From positions 62,001-126,000 of the forward strand of contig NZ_BAFZ01000126.1 of assembly GCF_000308575.1 (NCBI RefSeq): a stretch of 64,000 bases of DNA. The letters run 5' to 3'. Shown here one piece after another: positions 14,402 through 23,246 of the stretch (positions within the stretch are counted from its first letter, which is position 1; each line of letters begins with the position of its first letter). Below the pieces are notes generated by a model, which worked only from the letters and a program-made list of their open reading frames with translations, had not been told where the DNA came from and searched no databases. This stretch comes from Nocardia exalbida NBRC 100660 (lineage in GTDB: Bacteria; Actinomycetota; Actinomycetes; Mycobacteriales; Mycobacteriaceae). The translations under genes were made by a program, and so were the position numbers.

Positions 14402-17191
14402 TCACTCGCCCAGCAGAAACTGCGCGAGATGCCACGCCTGTCGCCCGGCCAGGGCAGCGGCCTGGGTGCGGCAGGAGAAGCCGTCGGCGAGGAAGATCGT
14501 GTCCTCGTCCGCGGCGCGCAGCGCGGGGAGCAGGCCGTTCTCGGCCACCGCCACCGAAATGTCGTAATGGCCTTCCTGCATTCCGAAGTTTCCCGCCAGC
14601 CCGCAACATCCGGTGATTTCAGTCACCCCGACTCCCATGCTGGCTAATAGTCGGCGCTCGGCATCGAATCCGAGAATCGCGTGCTGGTGACAATGGGGCT
14701 GGACGACCACCGACTGTCCGGTTCGCTTCGGCGGCCGCCAGGTCGGCTGTTCGGCGAGGAATTCGGCGAAGGTGCGCACCGCGGCGGCGGTCGGGGCCGA
14801 TCTCGGGTCGTCCGGCAGCAATTCCGTCAGGTCGGCGCGCAGGACCGCCGTGCAGGACGGTTCCAGTCCCACGACCAAGCCGCCCGCGCCCACGTGCTGC
14901 TCCAACGCGCTCAATGTGGCCCGCAACCGCGCACGGGCGCCGTCGAGCTGACCGGTGCTGATCCAGGTGAGTCCGCAGCAGACGCGTCGCTCCGGAATCC
15001 GGACCCGGTAGCCGAGGGCGGACAGCAGCCGCGCCGCGGCCAGGGCGATCTCCGGGGCGAACGCGTCGGTGAAGGTGTCGATCCACAGCATCACCTCGCC
15101 GGAACCACCCCGTTCCTCCGGCGCGTAGGACGACTCGGCCAGTGCGGCCCCCTCGTCCAGATCACGCCAGATCCGGCGGAAAGCGCGCGGGACCAGGCGC
15201 GGCACGTCACGGCGCGGATCGATGCCGGCCGCTCGTAAACCGGCGCGGCGCAGTGTGACTCGCCCGGCCAGCGCGTTCACTACGCGCGGCATCCGGCTCG
15301 CCACGGACAACCACCGGGGCAACTGGCCGAGCGAGTAGTGGTCGATCGGGCGCGGCCGATGGCGGTAGCGCCGATACAGCGTCTCCGATTTGTAGGTGGC
15401 CATGTCCACGCCCGCCGGACAATCCGACCGGCACGCCCGGCAGGACAGGCAGAGGTCGAGCGACTCGGCGACGGCCTCCGACGACCAGGGCAGCGCGCCG
15501 CGCACCACCTCCTGCAACACCCGCGCCCGCCCGCGCGTGCTGTCCTTCTCGTCCCGGGTGGCCTGGTAGGACGGGCACATGAAACCACCGTCGGCGCGGC
15601 ATTTGCCCACGCCGACGCAGCGATGGACCGCCACGCCCATATCGCCGTCGTCTTCGGATAGCGCGTAGCCGCTCGACGCCCGGACGTCCGGAACTCCCGC
15701 CAGGCGCAGGTCTGCGTCGATCGCCCGCGGCGCGACCAGGACACCCGGATTCAGGACGTCGCCCGGATCGAACAGCGCCTTGTAACCGGCGAAGACGTCG
15801 AGCACCGCGGGGGAGTACATCACCGAGAGCAACTCGGAGCGGGCCCGGCCGTCGCCGTGCTCGCCGGAGAGCGAACCGCCGTGCCGCACGACCAGCTCCG
15901 CCGCGTCGAAGAGGAAGGCACGGAAACGGCGTGGCGCGTCGGCGATCGGGAGATCGAGGCGAACGTGGATGCAGCCGTCGCCGATGTGCCCGTACAACAG
16001 TCCGTCGACGCCGTGGTCGCGGGTCAGGGCCGCGAAATCGCGCAGGTAGGCGCCCAGCCGCGCGGGTGGGACGGCCGCGTCCTCCCACCCCGGCCACGCC
16101 GGTCGCCCGTCGGGTGTGCGCCCCGCCAGCCCCGCGCCGTCGGCCCGGATCCGCCACAGCGCCGCTGCGGTCCCGGGATCGGTGACGATCCGGGTGTCCA
16201 TCGCCGCCGCCGTCCGGCACAGCCGCTGTGCGACGGCCAGCGCGTCGGCCTGCGTCTCACCCGCGGTCTCCACGAAGAGCCAACCGCCGCCGCGCGGCAG
16301 GCCGGGCACCCGCCCCCCGTGCGCCCGGACCACGTCGACCAGCCGTGCGTCGATGCCCTCGACCGCGATCGGCGCGCAGGCCAGCACGGCGGCGACGTCG
16401 TCGGCGGCGGTGGCTATGTCCGGGTAGCCGAGCACCGTGAGGACGGTGGCCGCGGGCAGCGCGACCAGGTCGACCGTCGCGTCCAGGAGCAGGCCGCAGG
16501 TGCCCTCGCTGCCGACGAACGCCTTCGCCGCCGACGCGCCCCGCTCGGGAAGGAGATGTTCCAAGCCGTACCCGGACGCCTGCCGCTCGAAGCGCCCCAG
16601 ATCGGTGCGCAGCACGGCGAGATTGGCCCGGCCGAATTCCGCGAGACCCGGCACCGCCGACAGGTCGGCGGCCAGCGTGCGTTCGGTGCAGGTGCCGTCC
16701 AGGATGCGCAGTTCGCGCACGGTGTCGGAGGTGCGGCCCCACGCGACGGCGCGCGGTCCGCAGGCGTTGTTGCCGATCATGCCGCCGAGCGTGCAGCGAT
16801 TCTGGGTCGAAGGGTCCGGCCCGAAGCGCAGTCCGTGCGGACGAGCCGCCCGCTGCAACTCCGACAGCACCACGCCCGGCTGCACGGTGGCCACGCGCGC
16901 GGCCGGATCGATCGACACGATCCGGTTCATATGCCTGCTGAAGTCGAGGACGAGTCCGGGACCGATCGCATTGCCCGCCACCGATGTTCCCGCGCCGCGT
17001 GCGGTCACCGGCAGGCCGTGATCGCGGGCGAATTCCAGGGTGATCGCGACGTCCTCGTCGGTGCGGGGAAAGACGACCGCGGCCGGGAGAACCCGATAGT
17101 TCGAGGCGTCCGAGGAGTACTCCGCGCGCCGTCGCTCGGAGGTATCGACCTCACCCGCGATCGTGCCGCGCAGCGCCGCCATCCGCTTCAC
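14402..17191 (-). CDS. Fused FAD-linked and Fe-S 2-hydroxyacid dehydrogenase (YdiJ/D-2-HGDH type)
   Basis: A 929-residue fusion of a GlcD-like flavoprotein and a GlcF-like iron-sulfur protein. The FAD-binding half shows LPVTARGAGTSVAGNA (about 80), GGMIGNNACGPRA (about 135) and ALWRIRADGAGL. HGDGRARSE (about 450) belongs to the C-terminal FAD-oxidase cap. The Fe-S part has CVGVGKCR with a later MCPSY and CLSCRACRSDCP (about 540-590), then two CCG domains (RVCCGLTW, GCCGLAGNFGMQ). Such enzymes oxidise D-2-hydroxyglutarate or D-lactate and feed electrons to the respiratory chain. It starts divergently from the ABC exporter. Confidence 0.9.
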   Translation of the reverse strand: MKRMAALRGTIAGEVDTSERRRAEYSSDASNYRVLPAAVVFPRTDEDVAITLEFARDHGLPVTARGAGTSVAGNAIGPGLVLDFSRHMNRIVSIDPAARVATVQPGVVLSELQRAARPHGLRFGPDPSTQNRCTLGGMIGNNACGPRAVAWGRTSDTVRELRILDGTCTERTLAADLSAVPGLAEFGRANLAVLRTDLGRFERQASGYGLEHLLPERGASAAKAFVGSEGTCGLLLDATVDLVALPAATVLTVLGYPDIATAADDVAAVLACAPIAVEGIDARLVDVVRAHGGRVPGLPRGGGWLFVETAGETQADALAVAQRLCRTAAAMDTRIVTDPGTAAALWRIRADGAGLAGRTPDGRPAWPGWEDAAVPPARLGAYLRDFAALTRDHGVDGLLYGHIGDGCIHVRLDLPIADAPRRFRAFLFDAAELVVRHGGSLSGEHGDGRARSELLSVMYSPAVLDVFAGYKALFDPGDVLNPGVLVAPRAIDADLRLAGVPDVRASSGYALSEDDGDMGVAVHRCVGVGKCRADGGFMCPSYQATRDEKDSTRGRARVLQEVVRGALPWSSEAVAESLDLCLSCRACRSDCPAGVDMATYKSETLYRRYRHRPRPIDHYSLGQLPRWLSVASRMPRVVNALAGRVTLRRAGLRAAGIDPRRDVPRLVPRAFRRIWRDLDEGAALAESSYAPEERGGSGEVMLWIDTFTDAFAPEIALAAARLLSALGYRVRIPERRVCCGLTWISTGQLDGARARLRATLSALEQHVGAGGLVVGLEPSCTAVLRADLTELLPDDPRSAPTAAAVRTFAEFLAEQPTWRPPKRTGQSVVVQPHCHQHAILGFDAERRLLASMGVGVTEITGCCGLAGNFGMQEGHYDISVAVAENGLLPALRAADEDTIFLADGFSCRTQAAALAGRQAWHLAQFLLGE

Positions 17192-17333
17192 AGTGTCGAT
17201 TTTCCCAGCGTCCGCGGTGCTGGGTGTTCGCGGCCCCTTATGGCTCGCGTCCGAGTGACCGCCGGGGTGGATCGAGTATGCGGGCTACGGCCGGTTTCGC
17301 TCTCGGCGGAAACGGCGTGCGTCCGGAATCGAC

Positions 17334-17364
17334 TTGAACTCAACCATTGTTGAGGTCCTAGTGT
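17334..17364 (+). promoter_or_regulatory. MerR-type promoter/operator before the ABC exporter
   Basis: TTGAAC (-35, 17334-17339) and TAGTGT (-10, 17359-17364) are separated by 19 bases rather than 17. The spacer contains the dyad CTCAAC-CATT-GTTGAG (17339-17354), whose arms extend to 8 of 9 matching positions. A long spacer filled by a dyad is the hallmark of promoters activated by MerR-family regulators, which untwist the DNA. No MerR gene lies next to it. Confidence 0.6.
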
Positions 17365-17409
17365 CGGTGGCCAGGTCTTGGATGGGTGGGAAGCGAGAGG
17401 GAGAGCAAC

Positions 17410-19290
17410 GTGAGCATCGAATCCGTGGCGTGGAGCCAGATGTACCGGCGGGCGAACGCGCCGCGGGAACAGCGGCCGTTCCGCTTCGCCACCGCCCGGC
17501 GCATCATCCGGTTCGCGGCGCCGCACCGCCGCAGGATCGGCGCGTTCTTGCTGTTCAGCGTGGTGTCCGCGGTTCTCGCCGTGGCGACGCCGGTGCTGGC
17601 GGGCCGGGTGGTCAACGACATCGTCGGCGGCGCGGCGCCGCGGGTGGTGGTCGTCCTCGCGCTGGTGATCGGCGCGCTCGCGGTGTTCGACGCGGGGCTC
17701 GGGTTGGCGACCCGATGGATGTCGGCACGGATCGGCGAGGGGCTCATCCTCGATCTGCGCACCGCCGTGTTCGATCACGTGCAGAAGATGCCCGTCGCCT
17801 TCTTCACCCGAACCAGGACCGGCGCACTGGTCAGCCGCTTGAACAATGACGTCATCGGCGCGCAGCGCGCGTTCAGCGACACCCTGTCCGGCGTGGTGGC
17901 CAACCTCGTCACCCTCGCGCTGACGCTCGGGGTGATGCTGAGCATCTCGTGGCAGATCACGTTGCTCGCGCTGGTTCTGCTTCCGGTGTTCGTGTTTCCG
18001 GCGCGCCGGATGGGCAACCGCTTGGCGGACATGCAGCGGGAGGCGGCGCGGCTGAACGCGGCGATGAGCACCCAGATGACCGAGCGGTTCTCGGCGCCGG
18101 GCGCGACGCTGGTCAAGCTCTTCGGCCGTCCGGAGCAGGAGTCCGGCGAGTTCGCGCTGCGGGCCCGCCGGGTGCGCGATATCGGCGTGCGCACCGCGAT
18201 GCTGCAAACCTTTTTCGTCACCTCCCTCACGCTGGTGTCGGCGCTGGCGATCGCCTTGGTGTACGGGCTCGGCGGCTGGTACGCGCTGCGCGGGCAGTTG
18301 GACGCGGGCGCGGTTGTCTCGCTGTCGTTGCTGTTGACCAGGCTCTACACCCCGCTGACCGCGCTGGCCAGTGCCCGGATGGAGGTCATGGCCGCGCTGG
18401 TGAGCTTCGAGCGCGTCTTCGAAGTGCTCGACCTGAAGCCGCTGATCGAAGACGCGCCCGGCGCGAAGCCCGTTCCGGCCGGTCCGGTGGCGGTGGAGCT
18501 GGACGCGGTGAGCTTCGGCTACCCGTCGGCCGACAAGGTGTCGCTGGCCTCGCTGGAGGACGTGGCGAATCTCGACACTCGCGGCGGGGTGGAGGTGCTG
18601 CACGAGGTGTCGCTGCGCGCCGAGCCCGGTCAGCTGATCGCGCTGGTCGGCTCGTCCGGTGCGGGCAAGTCGACCATCGCACAGCTGGTCTCCCGGCTCT
18701 ACGACGTCGACGGCGGTGCGGTGCGGTTGAACGGCGCGGACGTGCGCGAGCTGAGCACCCGATCGATCCGTGAGACGGTCGGCCTGGTCACCCAGGACGG
18801 GCACCTGTTCCACGAGACCATCCGGGCCAATCTGCTGCTCGCGCGCCCGGAGGCCACGGAGGACGAGCTGTGGGACGCCTTGGAACGCGCCCGGCTGCGC
18901 GACCTGGTCGCTTCGTTGCCGGACGGGTTGGAGACGGTGGTCGGCGAGCGCGGCTACCGGCTCTCCGGCGGTGAGCGGCAGCGGCTGACCATCGCGCGCC
19001 TGCTGCTCAAGCAACCGCGCGTGGTGATCCTGGACGAGGCGACGGCGTCACTGGACTCGACCTCCGAAGCCGCCGTGCAGGAGGCACTGAGCGAAGCGCT
19101 GGAGGGCAGGACCGCGCTGGTGATCGCGCATCGGCTGTCCACGATCCGCGCTGCCGACCAGATCCTGGTGCTGGAGGAGGGCCGGATCATCGAGCGCGGC
19201 ACGCATACCCAACTGCTGGCCGCCGATGGCCGCTACGCGGAGCTGTACCGCACCCAGTTCGCCGAGGAGCCCGTCACGGCGGCGGCCTGA
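17410..19290 (+). CDS. ABC exporter, fused membrane and ATPase domains
   Basis: A 626-residue half-transporter that would work as a homodimer. I chose GTG 17410 (VSIESVAW) because GAGGGAGAGCAAC precedes it. The membrane domain has six helices from about residue 45 to 320. The ATPase half has an A-loop Tyr (FGYPSADK), Walker A GSSGAGKS, Q-loop VTQDGHLF, signature LSGGERQRL, Walker B VVILDEATA and the H-loop IAHRLS. A 20-residue insertion sits between the A-loop and Walker A. Substrate is unknown, with lipid or drug export likely by family. A MerR-type promoter precedes it. Confidence 0.9.
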   Translation: MSIESVAWSQMYRRANAPREQRPFRFATARRIIRFAAPHRRRIGAFLLFSVVSAVLAVATPVLAGRVVNDIVGGAAPRVVVVLALVIGALAVFDAGLGLATRWMSARIGEGLILDLRTAVFDHVQKMPVAFFTRTRTGALVSRLNNDVIGAQRAFSDTLSGVVANLVTLALTLGVMLSISWQITLLALVLLPVFVFPARRMGNRLADMQREAARLNAAMSTQMTERFSAPGATLVKLFGRPEQESGEFALRARRVRDIGVRTAMLQTFFVTSLTLVSALAIALVYGLGGWYALRGQLDAGAVVSLSLLLTRLYTPLTALASARMEVMAALVSFERVFEVLDLKPLIEDAPGAKPVPAGPVAVELDAVSFGYPSADKVSLASLEDVANLDTRGGVEVLHEVSLRAEPGQLIALVGSSGAGKSTIAQLVSRLYDVDGGAVRLNGADVRELSTRSIRETVGLVTQDGHLFHETIRANLLLARPEATEDELWDALERARLRDLVASLPDGLETVVGERGYRLSGGERQRLTIARLLLKQPRVVILDEATASLDSTSEAAVQEALSEALEGRTALVIAHRLSTIRAADQILVLEEGRIIERGTHTQLLAADGRYAELYRTQFAEEPVTAAA

Positions 19291-19299
19291 CCCGCCGTC

Positions 19300-20850
19300 C
19301 TAGCTCGCCGTCCGGTCCGCGGTACAGGTGGTGTCGGTGTCCGGCAGGGTTCCCGCGCCGAAGTAGGCGTTGATCGCGTGGTTCACACAGCTGCTCAACT
19401 CGGGCCGGAAGGTCATGTGGATGCGGACGTCTTCCAGGGTGACCATCCGCGACGCCGACAGATACTCGTGCAGCCGGACGGCGTGGGCGTAGGGAGTGCG
19501 CGGATCTCCCGTCGCCTGCACGATGAGCACGGGCACCGCATTCCGGACCACCGTCGGCGGTTCGACCGGCCGAGGCCAGAAGGCGCACGGCTGGATGTTG
19601 CCCGCCAGCGCGCCGAAAACCGGTTGCGTGGCCCGGCTCTCCTCGATGTTGCGCCAGTACCACGTGGGATCGATGGGTGCGCCGACATCGCCGCAGGCGA
19701 TCTGCGCCAGCACGGAGTTCTCGTTATCCCGCAGCGCCGCCACGATGGCGCCCAGCCGCGGCGTACGCGAGGCGGTGGGCGGGCCGCCGGCGTCGTCGGC
19801 GAGCTCGCGCACCGTCGCGGCCAACGGTTCGTTCAGCCGGAAGTTCCACAGCAAGGTGTGCAGGATGAACGGCAACCAGTGGTCGTCGATCGCGAAGTCA
19901 TCGATGACGATCGGCCTGCGGTTGACGACGCGGACCAGCTCCTCGACCTTCGCGCGCACCTGCTGCGGCGTCGCACCGAGCCGGAACTCTTCGTCCCGGG
20001 CTGCGGCCCACACCGCCCAATCGTCCAGCGCGATCTCGTCCGAGGGACCCCAGTCCTGGACCAAGCCCTCCCAGTACCGGTCCGGGTCGATAGCGCTGTC
20101 GAGCACGATTCGATCACTGCGCTCGGGGAACATCTGGGTGAACACCGCCCCGAGATACGTGCCGTAGGACAAGCCGTAGAAGTTGACCTTCTGCTCGCCC
20201 AAGGCGGCTCGGACCACGTCCATGTCCCGCGCCGTGTTGCGAGTGGTGAACTGCCGCACCAGCTCTGGATCGCGAACCACGCACGTGGCGGCCATGCCCG
20301 CGGATTGGACGGTGTCGTGCAGGAAGCCGAGCGGGTCGAGGCCCGCCGACCGGATCATCTCGCCGACCGGCCACCCGCACCGCGGACTCCGGCTGGACTC
20401 GCCGACCCCGCGCGGGTCCATCCCGATCAGGTCGTAGCTCGCCAGCACGTCCGGCGACAGCACATCACCGAGCAGATCCACACTGTCCAGTCCCGGGCCG
20501 CCCGGACCGCCGGGATTGGACAGCAGGATTCCCCGCCGCCGCGCCGGATCGCTCGCCTTCACCCGGGAGATCGCCAGGTTGATCGTGCGATCCCCGGGCC
20601 GCCCGTAGTCGAGCGGCACCTGGACATTCGCGCACTCGCCCCCGGCCTTGTCCAGATTCTCGACGCCGCACGGTTTCCATTCGAGCGTCTGGTGATAGAA
20701 CCGGTCCGAGCTGTTCGGCTGCGGGTCGGCCACCGGATCGGCCCGGCCGTACGTGGGCGCGGCGAGCAACGCGGAAACCGCCACTATCGACATCGAGCGC
20801 CAGAACAGATTCGCGGACAACGAAGTTCGCCTCTCGGCCGGTGCGATCAC
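19300..20850 (-). CDS. Secreted alpha/beta hydrolase, tripeptidyl-peptidase (TAP) type
   Basis: A 516-residue exported serine hydrolase of the SlpD/TAP family that removes tripeptides from extracellular proteins. Residues 1-38 form a signal peptide ending near TYGRADP. The oxyanion block SNPGGPGGPG is at about 110, and the nucleophile is in GLSYGTYLG (about 225). The acid is in QATGDPRTPY and the base is probably the His of RIHMTF. The C-terminal TAP domain ends with a conserved SSCVNHAINAYFGAGTLPD. The usual GHG around the catalytic His is replaced by IHM, a mild oddity. It converges on the ABC gene 9 bases away. Confidence 0.88.
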   Translation of the reverse strand: MIAPAERRTSLSANLFWRSMSIVAVSALLAAPTYGRADPVADPQPNSSDRFYHQTLEWKPCGVENLDKAGGECANVQVPLDYGRPGDRTINLAISRVKASDPARRRGILLSNPGGPGGPGLDSVDLLGDVLSPDVLASYDLIGMDPRGVGESSRSPRCGWPVGEMIRSAGLDPLGFLHDTVQSAGMAATCVVRDPELVRQFTTRNTARDMDVVRAALGEQKVNFYGLSYGTYLGAVFTQMFPERSDRIVLDSAIDPDRYWEGLVQDWGPSDEIALDDWAVWAAARDEEFRLGATPQQVRAKVEELVRVVNRRPIVIDDFAIDDHWLPFILHTLLWNFRLNEPLAATVRELADDAGGPPTASRTPRLGAIVAALRDNENSVLAQIACGDVGAPIDPTWYWRNIEESRATQPVFGALAGNIQPCAFWPRPVEPPTVVRNAVPVLIVQATGDPRTPYAHAVRLHEYLSASRMVTLEDVRIHMTFRPELSSCVNHAINAYFGAGTLPDTDTTCTADRTAS

Positions 20851-20988
20851 ATGCTTGCCGAAGAACCGTATCGGATCAGGGCCCGCGAGGGTGGCAGCGC
20901 CTTCCCCCGCGCGGCGTGTTCGGCTCGCCGGTCATCCATGGTGCGAAGATCACCGCGCGTAGTCCTTCGCAGCGGGAGACCGATCAGC

Positions 20989-21021
20989 GAAGCCCGGCTC
21001 GATTCGTTCGAGCCGGGCTTC
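20989..21021. terminator. Hairpin terminator downstream of the AcuI-like gene
   Basis: A perfect 14-bp stem (GAAGCCCGGCTCGA with TCGAGCCGGGCTTC) and a TTCGT loop lie 52 bases beyond the stop of the minus-strand oxidoreductase gene. Confidence 0.8.
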
Positions 21022-21072
21022 TGGGCTGCGGATTCGTCCAAGCCCTACCGAAGTACGCCGAGAACCGGCGGA

Positions 21073-22068
21073 TCAGAATTCGCCGAGGACGCCGATCACG
21101 GTGCGCCCGCGGTGGTTGCCGCTTTGGATCGAGCGCAACACCTTCTCGGCCCCGGTGATCGGAGCGTAATTCGCCAGTGACGAAAGATGCTGCGGGCGAA
21201 GCTCTTTGCCGAGCCGGGACCATACCTCGCGGCGACGTTCGATCGGGAGGTTGACCGAGTCGATGCCCTCGAGCGCGACGCCGCGCAGGATGAACGGCAT
21301 CACCGTGGTGGGCAGTTCCGCTCCGCCGGTGAGCCCGCTGGCCGCGACCACGCCGCCGTAGCCGATGGCGCTCAATATATAGGCGAGCGAGGCGCCGCCG
21401 ACGCTGTCCACGGCCGCGGCCCACCGCGCTTTGGTCAACGGCCGCGGCTTGGCGTTCGGATCTTCGGGCAACCTGCCGATCACTTCGTTCGCGCCGATCT
21501 CGCTGAGCAGATCGCTCGCGTCGGTCTTTCCGGTGGAAGCGATCACTTCGAAGCCGAGGCCGGAGAGGATGTCGATGCTCACGCTGCCGACCCCGCCGGT
21601 CGCGCCGGTGACCAGCACCGGGCCCGCGTCCGGGGTGAGGCCACGATCGAGCAGGGCCTGCACGCTCAGGGCCGCGGTGAACCCCGCTGTGCCGAGCGCG
21701 GCCGCGTCACGGAGACTCAGATCCGCCAGCTTGACCACCCATTCGGCCGGCACCCTGGCGTATTCGGCGAAGCCGCCGTTGTGCGAAACCCCGATGTCGT
21801 ATCCGTGCGCGATCACCTGGTCGCCGGGGGCGAAATCGTCGTCGGCGGACTCGACCACTTCGCCGACGAGATCGATCCCGGGCACGATCGGGTAGTTGCG
21901 CACCACCCCGCCGCCCTTGGTGATCGCCAGACCGTCCTTGTAGTTCGCGCTCGAGTAGTGCACTTTGATCGTCACGTCGCCCGGCCCGAGGAAATCCTCG
22001 TTGACCTGCTGCCGGGTCAGGACGATCCCGCTATCCGTCTCGTGTGCCACCATCGCCCAGAACTCCAT
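21073..22068 (-). CDS. YhdH/AcuI-family NADPH-dependent quinone/acryloyl-CoA reductase
   Basis: A 331-residue zinc-free medium-chain dehydrogenase/reductase. The ATG at 22068 (MEFWAMVAHE) is preferred over one 12 bases upstream. Family features are SSANYKDGLAITKGG (about 45), PGIDLVGEV, AHGYDIGVSHNGGFAEYARV (about 95) and the nucleotide-binding VTGATGGVGSVS (about 155). AcuI enzymes reduce acryloyl-CoA to propionyl-CoA, and YhdH relatives have broader quinone or enone activity. The exact substrate cannot be read from sequence. Its start lies 38 bases downstream of the dinB stop, so the two may share a transcript. Confidence 0.88.
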   Translation of the reverse strand: MEFWAMVAHETDSGIVLTRQQVNEDFLGPGDVTIKVHYSSANYKDGLAITKGGGVVRNYPIVPGIDLVGEVVESADDDFAPGDQVIAHGYDIGVSHNGGFAEYARVPAEWVVKLADLSLRDAAALGTAGFTAALSVQALLDRGLTPDAGPVLVTGATGGVGSVSIDILSGLGFEVIASTGKTDASDLLSEIGANEVIGRLPEDPNAKPRPLTKARWAAAVDSVGGASLAYILSAIGYGGVVAASGLTGGAELPTTVMPFILRGVALEGIDSVNLPIERRREVWSRLGKELRPQHLSSLANYAPITGAEKVLRSIQSGNHRGRTVIGVLGEF

Positions 22069-22105
22069 GCGCACGAGCATACGAGGGTCCGGACGGGTCC
22101 GGGCG

Positions 22106-23176
22106 CTACTGCGGCAGGAGTTCGAGCCGGACGCCGAGCAGACGAACCGGGCGGTCGAGGTCGAACCGTTCGATGATGCGCAGCGCGGTCTCGGCGATCC
22201 GCGCGCCGTCGATGGTCGGCTCGGGCAGTTTCTCCTGCTTGCTGCGGGTGTAGAAGGTATTGGTGCGCACCGTCACGGAAACCCGGGTGCCGATCCGGCC
22301 CGCCGCGGCCATCTCCTCGGCGACCTCGGTAGCCAGCCGTGCCACTTGCGCGCGGATCTCGCCGGGATCGGTCAGGTCGTGGGGAAACGTCTCGGACTTG
22401 CTGCGGCCCAAGGGTATTCGCGGTTCGGTGGTGACGTCCGTATCGCCTTTGCCGTGGCCGAGCACCCAGAGATACGGCCCGGTGTTCGGCCCGAATTCCG
22501 CGGCGAGACGATGGCGGTCGGCGGCCATCAGGTCGCCGACGGTCCGGATGTCCAGCTCGGCGAGCCGTGCGGCGATACGCGTGCCGATACCCCACAGCGC
22601 GTCTGTCGGGCGATGGGCCATCACTTCGGTCCAGTTCTCGGCGGTGAGCCGGAAGACGCCCGCCGCCGCGCCCGCACCGGCGTCGGGCTCGGCCGACGAC
22701 TTGCCCGCCGACTTGGCGAACCCGGTCGCGAGCTTGGCGGTGAGTTTGTTGTCACCGATGCCGATCGAACAGGTCAGTTCGAGTCCGGCGATGGCGCCGC
22801 GCACCCGCTGCGCGAGGGCCTCCGGGTCGTCGGTGTCGGCGGCGAGGAACGCCTCGTCCCAGCCCCACACCTCGACCCGTCCCGGAAACGTCCGCAGCAG
22901 CGCCATGACCTCGTCCGAGGCGTCCTCGTAGGCGGTCATGTCGAGCGGAAGGAACACGCCCTCGGGGCACTTGCGCTGGGCGCTGCGCAGCGGCATCCCG
23001 GCCCGCACACCGAACGCGCGCGCCGGATAGGACGCGCAGGTCACCACCTTGCGCGGTTCGGTGGGATCGCCGTGGCCGCCGACGATGACCGGCAGTCCCC
23101 GCAGTTCCGGATGGCGGCGGAACTCCACCGCCGCCTGGAACTGGTCGAGATCGACGTGCAACAGCCATCTGGCCAC
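22106..23176 (-). CDS. dinB: Y-family DNA polymerase IV (DinP/DinB2-like)
   Basis: A 356-residue translesion polymerase. Catalytic acidic residues are Asp9 and Asp107/Glu108 (HVDLDQFQ, VWGWDEAF). CASYPARAFGVRAGMP is the fingers motif, TCSIGIGDNKLTAKLATGFAKS the palm, and LWGIGTRIAARLAELDIRTVGDL the thumb HhH. The C-terminal little finger ends RPVRLLGVRLELL. It closely resembles mycobacterial DinP/DinB2 in sequence. Residue 14, the steric-gate position that excludes ribonucleotides, is Gln instead of an aromatic residue. No C-terminal beta-clamp peptide is obvious. The start is 70 bases from a divergent TetR gene. Confidence 0.93.
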   Translation of the reverse strand: MARWLLHVDLDQFQAAVEFRRHPELRGLPVIVGGHGDPTEPRKVVTCASYPARAFGVRAGMPLRSAQRKCPEGVFLPLDMTAYEDASDEVMALLRTFPGRVEVWGWDEAFLAADTDDPEALAQRVRGAIAGLELTCSIGIGDNKLTAKLATGFAKSAGKSSAEPDAGAGAAAGVFRLTAENWTEVMAHRPTDALWGIGTRIAARLAELDIRTVGDLMAADRHRLAAEFGPNTGPYLWVLGHGKGDTDVTTEPRIPLGRSKSETFPHDLTDPGEIRAQVARLATEVAEEMAAAGRIGTRVSVTVRTNTFYTRSKQEKLPEPTIDGARIAETALRIIERFDLDRPVRLLGVRLELLPQ

Positions 23177-23228
23177 ACCCCGTTCTTACCCCAGTGCTGC
23201 GACATCGCGCATTGCGCGAAACACAGAA

Positions 23229-23243
23229 CAGAACTAAATTCTG
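23229..23243. promoter_or_regulatory. Dyad operator at the TetR/dinB divergent promoter
   Basis: CAGAA-CTAAA-TTCTG is a 15-bp inverted repeat in the 70-base space between tetR and dinB. It overlaps TAAATT (23235-23240), a candidate -10 box 6 bases before the TetR ATG. That fits autorepression of the regulator, with a possible effect on dinB. Confidence 0.5.
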
Positions 23244-23246
23244 GTT

